Positions 18,459-26,777 of a stretch of 64,000 bases of DNA are shown piece after piece (positions within the stretch are counted from its first letter, which is position 1; the number at the start of each line of letters is the position of its first letter). A program made the translations under genes and the position numbers. The notes below the pieces were generated by a model. That model was not told the DNA's origin, made no database searches, and was given only the letters and a program-made list of their open reading frames with translations. Source of the DNA: Trueperaceae bacterium (GTDB lineage: Bacteria > Deinococcota > Deinococci > Deinococcales > Trueperaceae); assembly GCA_002707365.1 (NCBI GenBank), contig PAMQ01000017.1, positions 62,001 to 126,000 of the forward strand. Direction: 5' to 3'.

Positions 18459-18980
18459 GGAGATTGAGTCTCTTGTAGTCAAGCATCTCTAACCTCTAGG
18501 GCCTCAAGCCTTTCGTTCATCTCTTCAAGCACTAGAAGAATGTCAAGAAAAAAGGGTTAGTTGTTAGCCTCAGGTTCCATTGCGTACTCTTTGTCCCCAG
18601 ATTGAGGCTCTGGTTACAGTTATTTGTCCAAAATGGATTTGTGCTTACATTTCGTTTGTGTGCGGGCATATTGTGCCTCCCCGTGATTGGTTCGGAGATG
18701 AATAGCGATGAAGGCGGAAGTCCAATTGACTGACACCATCTACGAGTAAATCCGCCTCCATCAAATGGTCCCATTGGCGCAGGTGTTCCAGTGCACCTGC
18801 GCCTCCCTGGTTTACCTGTGGCAGTGCAAGTGCAGTGGGGTGTAGGGTTTTGTAGCTTCGCTCTTAGAAAAACTCTTTCTTGGTTAACCGCGAAAAAGCC
18901 TGCATTAACTTGCACGTGCACCAACTCTTGTCTGCACCCTCAACAAGTACCAGAAGAATGTCAAGAAAACGGGTTAGTCG
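18459..18980. repeat. Gene-poor region with imperfect direct repeats and hairpins
   Basis: This 522-bp gap contains no gene I can support. A 36-nt element at 18534-18569 recurs at 18952-18986 with 32 of 36 aligned positions identical; the second copy runs into the stop codon of the ThDP enzyme gene. Between the copies are a perfect 10-bp inverted repeat with an 8-nt loop (18776-18785 and 18794-18803), an 11-of-12-bp inverted repeat (18707-18718 and 18751-18762) and the palindrome TGCACGTGCA (18911-18920). An antisense frame at 18532-18924 encodes nothing recognisable. It could be a degraded mobile element, a structured RNA or a non-coding relic. Confidence 0.5.
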
Positions 18981-20615
18981 TCAGCCCGGAACTACCTCTT
19001 CTACTTTAGTTACCACTTCCACTAAGGCAGGTTTGCCTTCTCGATTGGCGTCCAAAGAACGCTGGAAAGCTGAAGAAAGGTCGTTCGGTGTTTCAACGCG
19101 CTCGGCATGAGCACCTAAGCCTTCAGCAACCTGAGCGTAATTTCCCCCCAAAGCATTGCTGGCATAACGGGTTGTTGCAGTTGGCATGTGTGAATCGTAT
19201 TTAGTCATAACGCCGTTATTAAGAACTACAGTAATAATGGGGATCTCTTCACGTACAGCAGTCTCCAAATCCATGCCGCCCATACCAAACGCAGCATCAC
19301 CCATGACATTCACCACGGTTTTTTGTGGAGCTGCAAGTTTCGCCCCGATAGCCAAACCCATGCCATACCCTAACTGAGTAGATTTACCCCAGCCGAGGTA
19401 ACCCCGCGGGGTATTTGTATTCCAAGTTGGGACTAATTGGTCACGCGGGTAGCCAGAGTCATGCGTGATGATCGTGTTGCTAGTACCGCAGGCCGCCTTT
19501 ATTTCCTGGAAAACCCGGTAGGGACTGATAGGTACTTCTTCACTATTGAATCGAGAATTCCAGTCCTCCTGAAACTTTTGCTGCAGGGTTGCTAGGCGTC
19601 CCACCACATCACGATTATCAGGTGCACCTTCATCTCCGAGATGGTTTTTAACTTCTTCAATCATTTGGCGTAGAACAAGTTTAGCGTCACCTACCGCTGC
19701 ATAAGCAACTTCGTAATCTTTCCCAATGTCCTCCGGACAGTTAGTCACTTGAGCCAAAACTACCCCGTCAGGCATAGGGGTAGTAAACGTATTACGAGTA
19801 AAGCTAGTGCCAACTCCCAGGCCGAAGTCCATTTGCCCTAAGAAGTGACTTACTGCTGGTGTGCAACTGTGACCACCCGTTCCTAAGGAGAGAGCATGAT
19901 CTTCGGGAAAAGCACTCTTTCCCGCAAGGGTAGTCATTACCGGGGTGTTTGTAAGTTCTGCAAATTCAATTAATTCAGGTGTAGCTTGAGCGTAGAGAAT
20001 CCCCTGACCAGCTACTATTACTGGTTCCTTCGCATCCAACAATGCCCCAACGACTCCTTCTATGTCTTTTGGTGATGCCATTGAAAGATGATGTTGGACT
20101 GGATAGTACGAGAAATCCTCTTCTGGAAAATCTTGTGTCATGACATCGACAGGCATTTCAAGAAGAACCGGACCAGGATTTCCACTCCGCATCCTAGTGA
20201 TAGCAGTTCGCATCAGAGTTGGGATGTCCTGAATCCTATGAATACGGGCTGCCCATTTTGTAATGGGCGTATATGTTGTAACTGCATCAAAGGTTGGGTT
20301 TATTCCTAATCGAGGTAAGCGTTCTCCGCCAGGTAGATGAAGCATAGGTACTGAATCAGCATAGGCTTGAGCTACGCCAGCAAACGCATTTTCTGAACCG
20401 GGTCCTTGCTGCATTGTGAACACACCGAAATTACGACCGTTACTAACACGGCTGAAACCATCTGCGATGTTCACTCCTGCGCGCTCCTGGCGGCAGATTA
20501 TAGGGCGGATTCCAATCTTAGCTGCTGCATCGATCAGTGTCTGGTGGGGAAAAGCAGCGAGAAACTCGACCCCTTCGGCTTGTAGTACTCGCGCCATAAC
20601 ATCGTAACCATTCAT
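18981..20615 (-). CDS. Thiamine-diphosphate-dependent enzyme, acetolactate synthase / 2-keto-acid decarboxylase type
   Basis: A 544-aa ThDP enzyme with the usual three domains. The cofactor-activating glutamate is E44 in CRQERAGVNIADGFSR, and the ThDP/Mg motif is GDAAFGMGG...LNN in the C-terminal third. It is not IlvB: there is no regulatory-subunit gene nearby and the N-terminal motif AAFPHQTLIDAA differs. Such proteins decarboxylate or join 2-keto acids. The start ATG at 20615 has no strong ribosome site but lies only 18 bp after the acetoacetate-decarboxylase-like gene, so the pair is likely co-transcribed. Its 3' end carries one copy of the 36-nt repeat described at 18459-18980. Confidence 0.85.
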   Translation of the reverse strand: MNGYDVMARVLQAEGVEFLAAFPHQTLIDAAAKIGIRPIICRQERAGVNIADGFSRVSNGRNFGVFTMQQGPGSENAFAGVAQAYADSVPMLHLPGGERLPRLGINPTFDAVTTYTPITKWAARIHRIQDIPTLMRTAITRMRSGNPGPVLLEMPVDVMTQDFPEEDFSYYPVQHHLSMASPKDIEGVVGALLDAKEPVIVAGQGILYAQATPELIEFAELTNTPVMTTLAGKSAFPEDHALSLGTGGHSCTPAVSHFLGQMDFGLGVGTSFTRNTFTTPMPDGVVLAQVTNCPEDIGKDYEVAYAAVGDAKLVLRQMIEEVKNHLGDEGAPDNRDVVGRLATLQQKFQEDWNSRFNSEEVPISPYRVFQEIKAACGTSNTIITHDSGYPRDQLVPTWNTNTPRGYLGWGKSTQLGYGMGLAIGAKLAAPQKTVVNVMGDAAFGMGGMDLETAVREEIPIITVVLNNGVMTKYDSHMPTATTRYASNALGGNYAQVAEGLGAHAERVETPNDLSSAFQRSLDANREGKPALVEVVTKVEEVVPG

Positions 20616-20633
20616 GTTTTCTAGTTTATCAAG

Positions 20634-21464
20634 CTAACGCAGGATCCTCTGGTCGCTAAGGTCCTTGCCGCCAATAGTACGAGTTAAGCTTGAACCCCGG
20701 TATTCAAGGATGTCCAAGTCATAAAAGGCGTTGATGATGTTGTATTGCGTTGGTACGTCTTCCCATCGGGCTTGATGGAAAGCAACACTACCATCACCCA
20801 CAGCCCTGTATTTCGTGATTGCGTTGGAATTTCCTGCTGGAGTTAAGCACGCGTATTCAATATCGGCGGTGCCCCACTCGCCAGTTCGGGGCATGTACTT
20901 GTAGTGTAATAAACCGTCGATGTTGCTAACAGAATTGCTGGTTCCACCAAGTTCCTGTTCAGTCAAGTTGAATGCCTTGAGGTTAAGGAAACGGAAACCC
21001 ATCCAGCTGGCAGTGGCATGATGCTCTCCGGACAGAACATTTGGTTCTGGAAGTTCGCAGTAGATTTTTGAAAACCCAAGTTCTTCTCGGCCAGTGATAA
21101 TCGGGTCTGTGAGGTTTTCCCACAATACTGTGAGAAACGGACCTCTAGCTGTATCTTGTTCGCCTTGGAAGATTGCAGGGAAGGTAACGCCAAGGGTGTT
21201 ATAGCCCCGTCCTGCCAGCCACTTGATTTCAGTCATGTACGAGGCAGTGACGGTTACTACCGGTTCCCCTGCGAGAGAGAATCCTTCTGGTAAGAATCGT
21301 TCGAGTTTTTCTGGGTCGGTAATAAAACTAACTGAAATACTGGTACTTTTGGGGCTGTCGGCACCATCGAACGTACGCCCGTCCGGTCCGCGACGGGGTC
21401 CAGTGCGCGGACCAAAGTGAATTGGCATGCGGTACATATTGGGAGCTTTTCGGTTTCCTGCCAT
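20634..21464 (-). CDS. Acetoacetate decarboxylase-like protein
   Basis: Acetoacetate decarboxylase (ADC) family, 276 aa. The Schiff-base lysine expected from the family is K133 in GREELGFSKIYCELPEP, within the conserved GRE(E)LG block. Family members decarboxylate beta-keto acids or carry out aldol/dehydration chemistry through an enamine. An arginine-rich N-terminal extension (RTGPRRGPDGR) precedes the fold. It is followed by the ThDP enzyme after 18 bp, which suggests joint processing of keto acids; the true substrate is unknown because ADC-like proteins have drifted widely. Confidence 0.75.
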   Translation of the reverse strand: MAGNRKAPNMYRMPIHFGPRTGPRRGPDGRTFDGADSPKSTSISVSFITDPEKLERFLPEGFSLAGEPVVTVTASYMTEIKWLAGRGYNTLGVTFPAIFQGEQDTARGPFLTVLWENLTDPIITGREELGFSKIYCELPEPNVLSGEHHATASWMGFRFLNLKAFNLTEQELGGTSNSVSNIDGLLHYKYMPRTGEWGTADIEYACLTPAGNSNAITKYRAVGDGSVAFHQARWEDVPTQYNIINAFYDLDILEYRGSSLTRTIGGKDLSDQRILR

Positions 21465-21523
21465 CAGATTATCCGTACCTTTCTTTCAAGTGTAGGCGTA
21501 AGCTTAGTACAAGGAATGGAGAA

Positions 21524-21832
21524 TTACTGCTCTTCAATCGTCCGAGGTACCTTAAAGAACCCGTCTTCAAGTTCTACCCCAACTTGTAGGGCCACATTTT
21601 GATCTAGGGGAGGTATAGGAATGTCTTCGCGGTACACGTTCTCTGTATGGATTGGACGAGCTAGCTCTTCGACATTTTCAGTATTTAACTCAGAAAGTTG
21701 TTCAAAGTAACCTAGAATTGAATTGAGATCAGCCTTCACCTTTTCCATTTCATCCGGCTTTAACTCGAGCCGAGCAAGAGTCATTAGGTGTTGAAGGTCA
21801 TCGTTGGTAATCACTGACAAGAAGTCTAACAC
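21524..21832 (-). CDS. gatC: Asp-tRNA(Asn)/Glu-tRNA(Gln) amidotransferase subunit C
   Basis: Small GatC subunit (102 aa) that stabilises GatA and GatB in the transamidation route to Gln-tRNA or Asn-tRNA. The family pattern is clear: an N-terminal helix ITNDDLQHLMTLARLEL, a middle FEQLSELNTE and the C-terminal LEDGFFKVPRTIE tail. gatA and gatB are not in the window. The frame starts with GTG at 21832; a GTG at 21814 (giving MITNDDLQ) would be equally compatible with the family and neither has a clear ribosome site. It lies 26 bp after the FixH/YtkA-like gene on the same strand. Confidence 0.9.
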   Translation of the reverse strand: MLDFLSVITNDDLQHLMTLARLELKPDEMEKVKADLNSILGYFEQLSELNTENVEELARPIHTENVYREDIPIPPLDQNVALQVGVELEDGFFKVPRTIEEQ

Positions 21833-21858
21833 TCACTGTGAGTTATGGAGTTATATAA

Positions 21859-22404
21859 CTATTGTTTTTCTTCTGGACGCCGATTGGTAAAAACAACAAC
21901 TGCAGTAACAATTAGAGCGACAATTGTTGGTATTCCAACTAGCCAAATAAGCCAGGTTGAGATGGTGCGAGAGGAAGTTGCAGTTGGTGGGAAGACAAAG
22001 GTAATAGGTTCGATTGGTTCTCCAGTACCAATTGTTAATTCTAGGGTAGCGCTTGCCTCCTCCTGTCTAAAAGTTTGGTCTCGCAGAAGCAAAGAGTAAA
22101 CTCCAGGGCTAGTGAAGGTTAATGCCCCAAGATAGATTCCAGGTACTTCGTTTTCGAAAAGTTCAATAGCGATTGTGTCATTAGAAACGGATGATGTTAA
22201 TTCTGCTTTTAGGATGGCATCTTCTATTGGTACGAGGATAGGATCCGTCATGATTACAGTTAAGCGGACCTTTTCATTCAGCACCGGGGGGTTTGGGTCT
22301 ACAGTAACGTTACCCAGCACCAGAGTGGCGTGGGCAGAAGCAAATTGGGCAGCTAAACCAAAAAAAATAACCATAAGTAAGGTTGCGAGCGATATTGTCC
22401 TCAT
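21859..22404 (-). CDS. Exported FixH/YtkA-like protein with C-terminal membrane anchor
   Basis: About 181 aa. Residues 1-24 are a signal peptide ending ASA, so the mature protein would begin with His (HATLVLG), then a beta-rich domain with the spacing of YtkA/FixH or CopC-like folds, a Pro/Thr/Ser linker and a C-terminal membrane segment (STWLIWLVGIPTIVALIVT) followed by a charged tail. Function is not known; FixH-like proteins serve cytochrome oxidase assembly or copper handling. The frame extends to GTG 22431, but the ATG at 22404 overlaps the upstream stop as ATGA and has AAAGGG upstream, so it is preferred. Confidence 0.6.
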   Translation of the reverse strand: MRTISLATLLMVIFFGLAAQFASAHATLVLGNVTVDPNPPVLNEKVRLTVIMTDPILVPIEDAILKAELTSSVSNDTIAIELFENEVPGIYLGALTFTSPGVYSLLLRDQTFRQEEASATLELTIGTGEPIEPITFVFPPTATSSRTISTWLIWLVGIPTIVALIVTAVVVFTNRRPEEKQ

Positions 22405-23078
22405 TGCACATCCCTTTCTTCCCACAACCAAGATCTTAACGATTGGTTACTTTCAATAAACTGTTTTGCAACGTCCCGACCTAGGTAACGATAGTGCCAT
22501 GGTTCGTACATATAGCAGGTTTCTTTTTCCTGACCCTGGTTGTAACTCATGACGAAGCCAAAGCGCCAACTGTTGTTAGTCAACCAAGATCCTTCTGGCG
22601 TCATACTCCAATCTGGCACATCCCAAGGAGCTGGGCCTCCAGCAGCACGAAAGTCTATGGTGGTTCCTAGTTGGTGTTCGGAATGACCAGCCCTTGCGCT
22701 TGACCGTAGTGCGGATTCTTCGCCTTCCAGGCTAACCCAGTAATCGAAGGTGTTCGCCTGGTATTGATAACTTCGATAGGCTGACTGGACTTCTAATGGG
22801 CTCCCAGCCACCTTTGCAGCTTCTAATAGGGCTACTAAATCATCTACGACGAGGCGTCGAACAAAGTGATTGCCTGGCAAACCAATGTCTGACAATGGTG
22901 TCAGATCAATGGGTACGTAGTCAACTGAAAGTGAGTAAATTGTGTCTAATAATGTCGATTGCCATGCATCGTATGTAGCGTGGGTAGCTGGTAAGTCGTC
23001 ATAACGACATTCTGGTAACGAGATTTGGTTATGTTGGTTGCCTAGCACTAACAAGGCTGTAATTACGATTAGGAACAC
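22401..23078 (-). CDS. D-alanyl-D-alanine carboxypeptidase, VanY (M15B) type
   Basis: Zinc peptidase trimming D-Ala from peptidoglycan stems (225 aa). Zinc ligands are H135 and D142 in SEHQLGTTIDF and H195 in EPWHYRY, with E192 as the catalytic base; the substrate motif AYRSYQYQ is at about 100-107. The N-terminus has a short hydrophobic stretch consistent with an exported or anchored protein, followed by a Cys at 24. The start is GTG at 23078, 9 bp after an in-frame stop, so little extension is possible. Its stop overlaps the next gene by 4 bp, so the two are translationally coupled, pairing a wall enzyme with a FixH/YtkA-like protein. Confidence 0.9.
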   Translation of the reverse strand: MFLIVITALLVLGNQHNQISLPECRYDDLPATHATYDAWQSTLLDTIYSLSVDYVPIDLTPLSDIGLPGNHFVRRLVVDDLVALLEAAKVAGSPLEVQSAYRSYQYQANTFDYWVSLEGEESALRSSARAGHSEHQLGTTIDFRAAGGPAPWDVPDWSMTPEGSWLTNNSWRFGFVMSYNQGQEKETCYMYEPWHYRYLGRDVAKQFIESNQSLRSWLWEERDVQ

Positions 23079-23361
23079 TCTGGAAGCTTACGTGTGGTGG
23101 GGCTGTTAGTCAATCTTGTGATTGGTTCCTCTTAATGAAAATTAGGAAAGTATTAGGCATCCCGATTCCCTTTTTCCCAATAATGAGATCAATTAGGGGT
23201 TGTTGATTTTACTTATGGTTGACAACAGAATAAAACCCAGTACACGTTGACATTGCATTCCATATAAGTTGCAGAAAGGATTTGTCCTCCAAGGCGTCAT
23301 GAACGTGTCGAGAATGAGGAGTGCGTTTCGGGTCAAGCATGGCTATGTTGGAGGCCAGTTG

Positions 23362-24906
23362 TTAGAAGCTTGGGCCTAAGACGGTCCCACGCATCTCCAT
23401 TGGTTGTCCTAGAATTAGGAGTGCTAGAGCCCCGAAGCTAAGGACAAAAATCAACATTGGCCACATCGCTATAACGCCCCGACTACCAAAGTCCCTCAAT
23501 GCTATCCAGATGGTTACTAAGATTGCCAACATCGTATAAATAGTGGTTATTGAGGCTGTTATTGGGAAGAGCCAGGCGGTCGGCACAATTTGAGCGAGCC
23601 GCCAATTAGGGTCTACAGCGAAACCACGGTATTCCAAGAAGTGCTGAAATACCGGGATCGTTGATAAAGCACCGGTTAAGAAATGGAAAAGGTAATGGGA
23701 GCTCCAAAAGCCCACGCCAAGAACTAAGGTTACGTACCCCCATCGTTGAAGCGACCGCGAGAGATTAAACCCAGCACCCCCGATAAGATCAGCGGTCATA
23801 GCTGTTAAACCCGTTATTAAAAGCCCTATGGCCGTTACGAGTAGGAAAATAGTTCCAAGTAAAGTCAGCTCATTTTTCAAGGCGAAAATACCTGCAATGC
23901 TTTGCGCAACATCAAAGAATGGCCCGGTCATAGCAACAGCATTTAGGAGGCCCCAGTGAGCTAGTAGGATAGCGAAAATAGTAAGAGCTAGTCGCCCGCG
24001 CCGTAACCATGGGGCGGCTACTAGCTCCCACCAAGGTGGCCTAACGCTCAACGCAACGTTATCGTATGGACAGGCTCGGACGCAGTTAAAGCAACTTGTG
24101 CAATCCATGTTCGATTGGAGAGTTGGAACAAATAAATCAGTTTCACAACCAGGAAAGTAACCTTTCCCATTAGGATTCTTGATTTCATCTAGCGGGATGA
24201 AGGCAGCTACTTCTGAATTACCCTTTTTGATGTCCGTGACGCGCCCGTGAAGGCAGGGTTTGTGAACGCACTCACGACATACGTTATGGTCAATGGCAGT
24301 AATCATTGTTGGTGAAGAACTAGAAAGAACGAAATTGAAATTACCTAAAGGACACACGAAACGACAAAAAGTGCCGGCTGGAAATAGTGAGTCAACTACT
24401 AATGCTGATCCAAAGTAGCCCAAAGCCAACCAGGCTGTTAGCCACGGGCTAGCCCACAGGTCGAAATACTCGTAACTAAACAGGTAAACGAGAGTAAGTA
24501 CCCCAACAAGCCACTTGTTTTGGAGTGCACGAGGCCAATTAAAGCTTGGTAGGATCTTCATCAATTTTTTCGTTGCTCCGCGAGTAAGCATTAAAGGGCA
24601 CGCTGCGCAGAAGGCGTTGCCAAATATAGCAAGGGCTAAAACTAGAAGGCCGCGATATTGCAGCCAAACTGTTGTGGTGGCAATGTTTCGTGGAGCTAGC
24701 TGCCTTCCAGTTAGTCCATCAATAATCACGAAAGCTGCAAGAATCAGTAGGGGCAACTGGAAGGCTAAACGAGAGTATTTCCAGCGAACTATGTCACGTA
24801 AGCCAGGGATCCGAAATAGGTCTTTTCCCACTGGTTGGCGGGTAATTGGTCCCGCACTCGGGAGCAGCATATTCTCGTCTTGTTGGGAATGGTTCGAGGG
24901 AAGCAT
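23362..24906 (-). CDS. Membrane polyferredoxin of the CcoG/NapH/NosR type
   Basis: A 514-aa integral membrane iron-sulfur protein with several transmembrane helices before and after a ferredoxin region. Cysteine motifs in order are FCAACP, FCRFVCP, CRECVHKPC and DCTSCFNCVRACP, the last a standard 4Fe-4S ligand set. CcoG, NapH and NosR share this design and move electrons across or at the membrane; CcoG is known to reduce Cu(II) during oxidase assembly. There is no adjacent oxidase, nitrate reductase or nosZ gene. It lies 10 bp after the His-rich exported protein gene, so the two are one transcript, and metal reduction is a reasonable but unproven role. Confidence 0.8.
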   Translation of the reverse strand: MLPSNHSQQDENMLLPSAGPITRQPVGKDLFRIPGLRDIVRWKYSRLAFQLPLLILAAFVIIDGLTGRQLAPRNIATTTVWLQYRGLLVLALAIFGNAFCAACPLMLTRGATKKLMKILPSFNWPRALQNKWLVGVLTLVYLFSYEYFDLWASPWLTAWLALGYFGSALVVDSLFPAGTFCRFVCPLGNFNFVLSSSSPTMITAIDHNVCRECVHKPCLHGRVTDIKKGNSEVAAFIPLDEIKNPNGKGYFPGCETDLFVPTLQSNMDCTSCFNCVRACPYDNVALSVRPPWWELVAAPWLRRGRLALTIFAILLAHWGLLNAVAMTGPFFDVAQSIAGIFALKNELTLLGTIFLLVTAIGLLITGLTAMTADLIGGAGFNLSRSLQRWGYVTLVLGVGFWSSHYLFHFLTGALSTIPVFQHFLEYRGFAVDPNWRLAQIVPTAWLFPITASITTIYTMLAILVTIWIALRDFGSRGVIAMWPMLIFVLSFGALALLILGQPMEMRGTVLGPSF

Positions 24907-24916
24907 GGTTCAGACT

Positions 24917-25837
24917 CTATTCATCCAATACCATAGTCGAGAACTCGATTACCTCTTCGTTGCTACCAAGAATATGAAGAAGGACGTCCCACTCGCCAGC
25001 CATAGCGAAGTTTAGTTTTACCCGATTCACCATAGCTCCTAACGTACCTTTGGTAGCTTCGTTAAGGTCCTGTAAATGATCATGGATTAAGGTCAGATTA
25101 TCTCCATCGGTGCTATGTTGCATTCCCGGCATGCTCCGCTGAACTTTCATTCCGGAGTGTACGGGTTTTTCCTCTCTGAAGACAAATGCTAGGGCCTCTG
25201 TCTGACCACCATTGGTAAGGCTTGGTGCTGGTAGGAAAGCAGTAAACACTTGTGTCGCTTTTTCGCTAATGAGGCTACTAGCATTAAACGCTATACTGGC
25301 CTCTTCATTTCCATACTTTAAAACAACCCGCCAAGTTCCTTGGTGGAACTCTTCGGCACCAGTGAACCAAGGAACTACAATCCCGGAAAATCTCTGATGG
25401 TCGTCTTCCGAATCATGGTGATGATGTTCATGTCCATCATCCTCCTGAGTCGCGTGGTGTTCTTCAATTGCTGGTTTTCCGTGGAGTAGGACTGTAGTCT
25501 CGGCAATGTCTTGGTTGGGATTTATTAACTGTACCTTTAGGCTAGAGTCTTCCTTGATGCCGTTAATTAACAGCACGAGATTACCAATATAGGTTTTTTC
25601 TGCGGGGATCACGACTGGGTATGTATGGACCTCTAATGTCCCAAGGTTAAGCATGTTAAGCGGTCCTTCTGGCATGCTAGTTAGACTAGAGGACTCGTGT
25701 TGGTGTCCCTCTCCATGATCATGATGATGCTCTTCTTTATGGCCATCGTGCTGGGCAAGGCCGAGACTGTAGGTAGTTACTAGCACTGCAACTATCCATT
25801 TGAAGAGCTGGCGGGCATTGAGGAAAATTATCTTCAT
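24917..25837 (-). CDS. Histidine-rich exported protein with YtkA-like C-terminal domain
   Basis: About 306 aa with a signal peptide (cut near residue 28, LGLAQ). The mature N-terminus is a histidine cluster (HDGHKEEHHHDHGEGHQH), and a second His/Asp/Glu cluster lies near residues 130-155. The C-terminal part contains SMPGMQHS followed by FAMAGEWDVLLHI, a pattern of YtkA/FixH-like domains. The clusters strongly suggest binding of Cu, Zn or Ni in the periplasm. GGAGATC precedes the ATG. The gene is followed by the polyferredoxin after 10 bp. I do not recognise a named family for the full-length protein. Confidence 0.6.
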   Translation of the reverse strand: MKIIFLNARQLFKWIVAVLVTTYSLGLAQHDGHKEEHHHDHGEGHQHESSSLTSMPEGPLNMLNLGTLEVHTYPVVIPAEKTYIGNLVLLINGIKEDSSLKVQLINPNQDIAETTVLLHGKPAIEEHHATQEDDGHEHHHHDSEDDHQRFSGIVVPWFTGAEEFHQGTWRVVLKYGNEEASIAFNASSLISEKATQVFTAFLPAPSLTNGGQTEALAFVFREEKPVHSGMKVQRSMPGMQHSTDGDNLTLIHDHLQDLNEATKGTLGAMVNRVKLNFAMAGEWDVLLHILGSNEEVIEFSTMVLDE

Positions 25838-25968
25838 AATGATCTCCTAGAATTTGCACATCGTTAGTTCTGCACGACGTGTTTATTGTAGTAACTAAGG
25901 CATTTCAGTGAACGAATTATTGTTGAGCCTAGCACCCAATATGGGTTTAGGGACCCATGAAGAGAGCG

Positions 25969-26292
25969 TCAAACAATGGGCGTTCGAAGTGATAGGCATG
26001 GGGGTGCTCGACTCCGGCTACCCTGAAATCTTATTCGAAAGGGTTTGGGGGTAGAAGAGGCTTGACGTGGAATAAGTAGAGGAGGAGGGAATACCCATAC
26101 GGTAGGGTTATCGGCCTCCACTGCCAACCAACTATCAGAGAAATAATGAACATGAAAACCGGCCTGATCAGAATGTACGTGGCCAACGTCTGAATGATCA
26201 CCATTAGAGGAAGCTCCTTGGGCGACAATCAGCAAAGCAGCAAAATACGTTTTTGTCCCTATCCGAAAGGCCTGTTGCCAACGCTTCGGCAT
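25969..26292 (-). CDS. Small exported protein with histidine motif, unknown function
   Basis: A 107-aa protein with an N-terminal signal-like segment (TYFAALLIVAQGASS) and a short region rich in His and Asp (GDHSDVGHVHSDQAGFHVHYF). The C-terminus is Pro/Arg/Ser-rich and could be poorly folded or the product of a frameshift near the end. Its ATG overlaps the stop of the upstream lipoprotein gene as TAATG, good evidence that it is translated with that gene. A 131-bp gap separates it from the His-rich exported protein. The His pattern matches the metal theme of its neighbours, but I recognise no family. Confidence 0.5.
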   Translation of the reverse strand: MPKRWQQAFRIGTKTYFAALLIVAQGASSNGDHSDVGHVHSDQAGFHVHYFSDSWLAVEADNPTVWVFPPPLLIPRQASSTPKPFRIRFQGSRSRAPPCLSLRTPIV

Positions 26293-26687
26293 TACTTGCT
26301 CCCTGGAACAGCGATTTTTAAGGTACCTTGAGCCTTATCACCGTCCATGAGTTCGATTTCAGCAGTTATTACCCAATCTCCTGCCATAGTGAACTCAAAC
26401 GTATCGGCGCGATATTGGCCTGTTAGGATTTTCTTTGCTGTTCGGATAACGGGGATCATTCCGGCATGTGTCATATCGCCCGTTATTTTTACTGCAGCTG
26501 CGTCAGTTGGAGCGTTGTCTTTGTAAACCTTAACTATCATTGGAGTGATACCTAGGGTAGGTTCCGAGGCGGGCTGGATTATTACATCCACCTTTGAATT
26601 GGAGGAGGTAGACCCACTTCTATCTTTTGGTGGCTGACACGACGTTAGGATGATACAAATGAGAAAGACCCATGCATATGAACGCAT
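26292..26687 (-). CDS. FixH/YtkA-like lipoprotein
   Basis: A 131-aa lipoprotein: signal peptide with lipobox LTSC, lipidated Cys at 17, then a Ser-rich linker and a single beta-sandwich domain. GDMTHAGMIP with Met/His residues and the end FTMAGDWVITAEIEL are typical of YtkA-like domains, which are thought to help copper or oxidase assembly. It opens a minus-strand set (lipoprotein, small His protein, His-rich protein, polyferredoxin). The start ATG at 26687 has no strong ribosome site; TAAACT stands 10 bp upstream. Confidence 0.7.
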   Translation of the reverse strand: MRSYAWVFLICIILTSCQPPKDRSGSTSSNSKVDVIIQPASEPTLGITPMIVKVYKDNAPTDAAAVKITGDMTHAGMIPVIRTAKKILTGQYRADTFEFTMAGDWVITAEIELMDGDKAQGTLKIAVPGSK

Positions 26688-26777
26688 TAACGGGCGTAGT
26701 TTAGCACGGTATTATGAGCGGAAATCTGTCCTTGAACGCAATTCGCGGTAGATATTTGGCAAGCAAACCCAAAGTCT

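Noticed and set aside
18532-18924. Antisense frame of 130 codons in the gene-poor gap
   Set aside because: The product is Arg/Cys/Pro-rich, recognisable by no motif, has no ribosome site and spans the hairpins; probably non-coding.
18981-20615. ThDP enzyme as acetolactate synthase IlvB
   Set aside because: No IlvN-like subunit or other ilv genes are adjacent, and the N-terminal motif differs from IlvB.
24515-25015. Plus-strand frame of 166 codons across the polyferredoxin start
   Set aside because: It is opposite two genes with strong motifs and has a basic low-information product.
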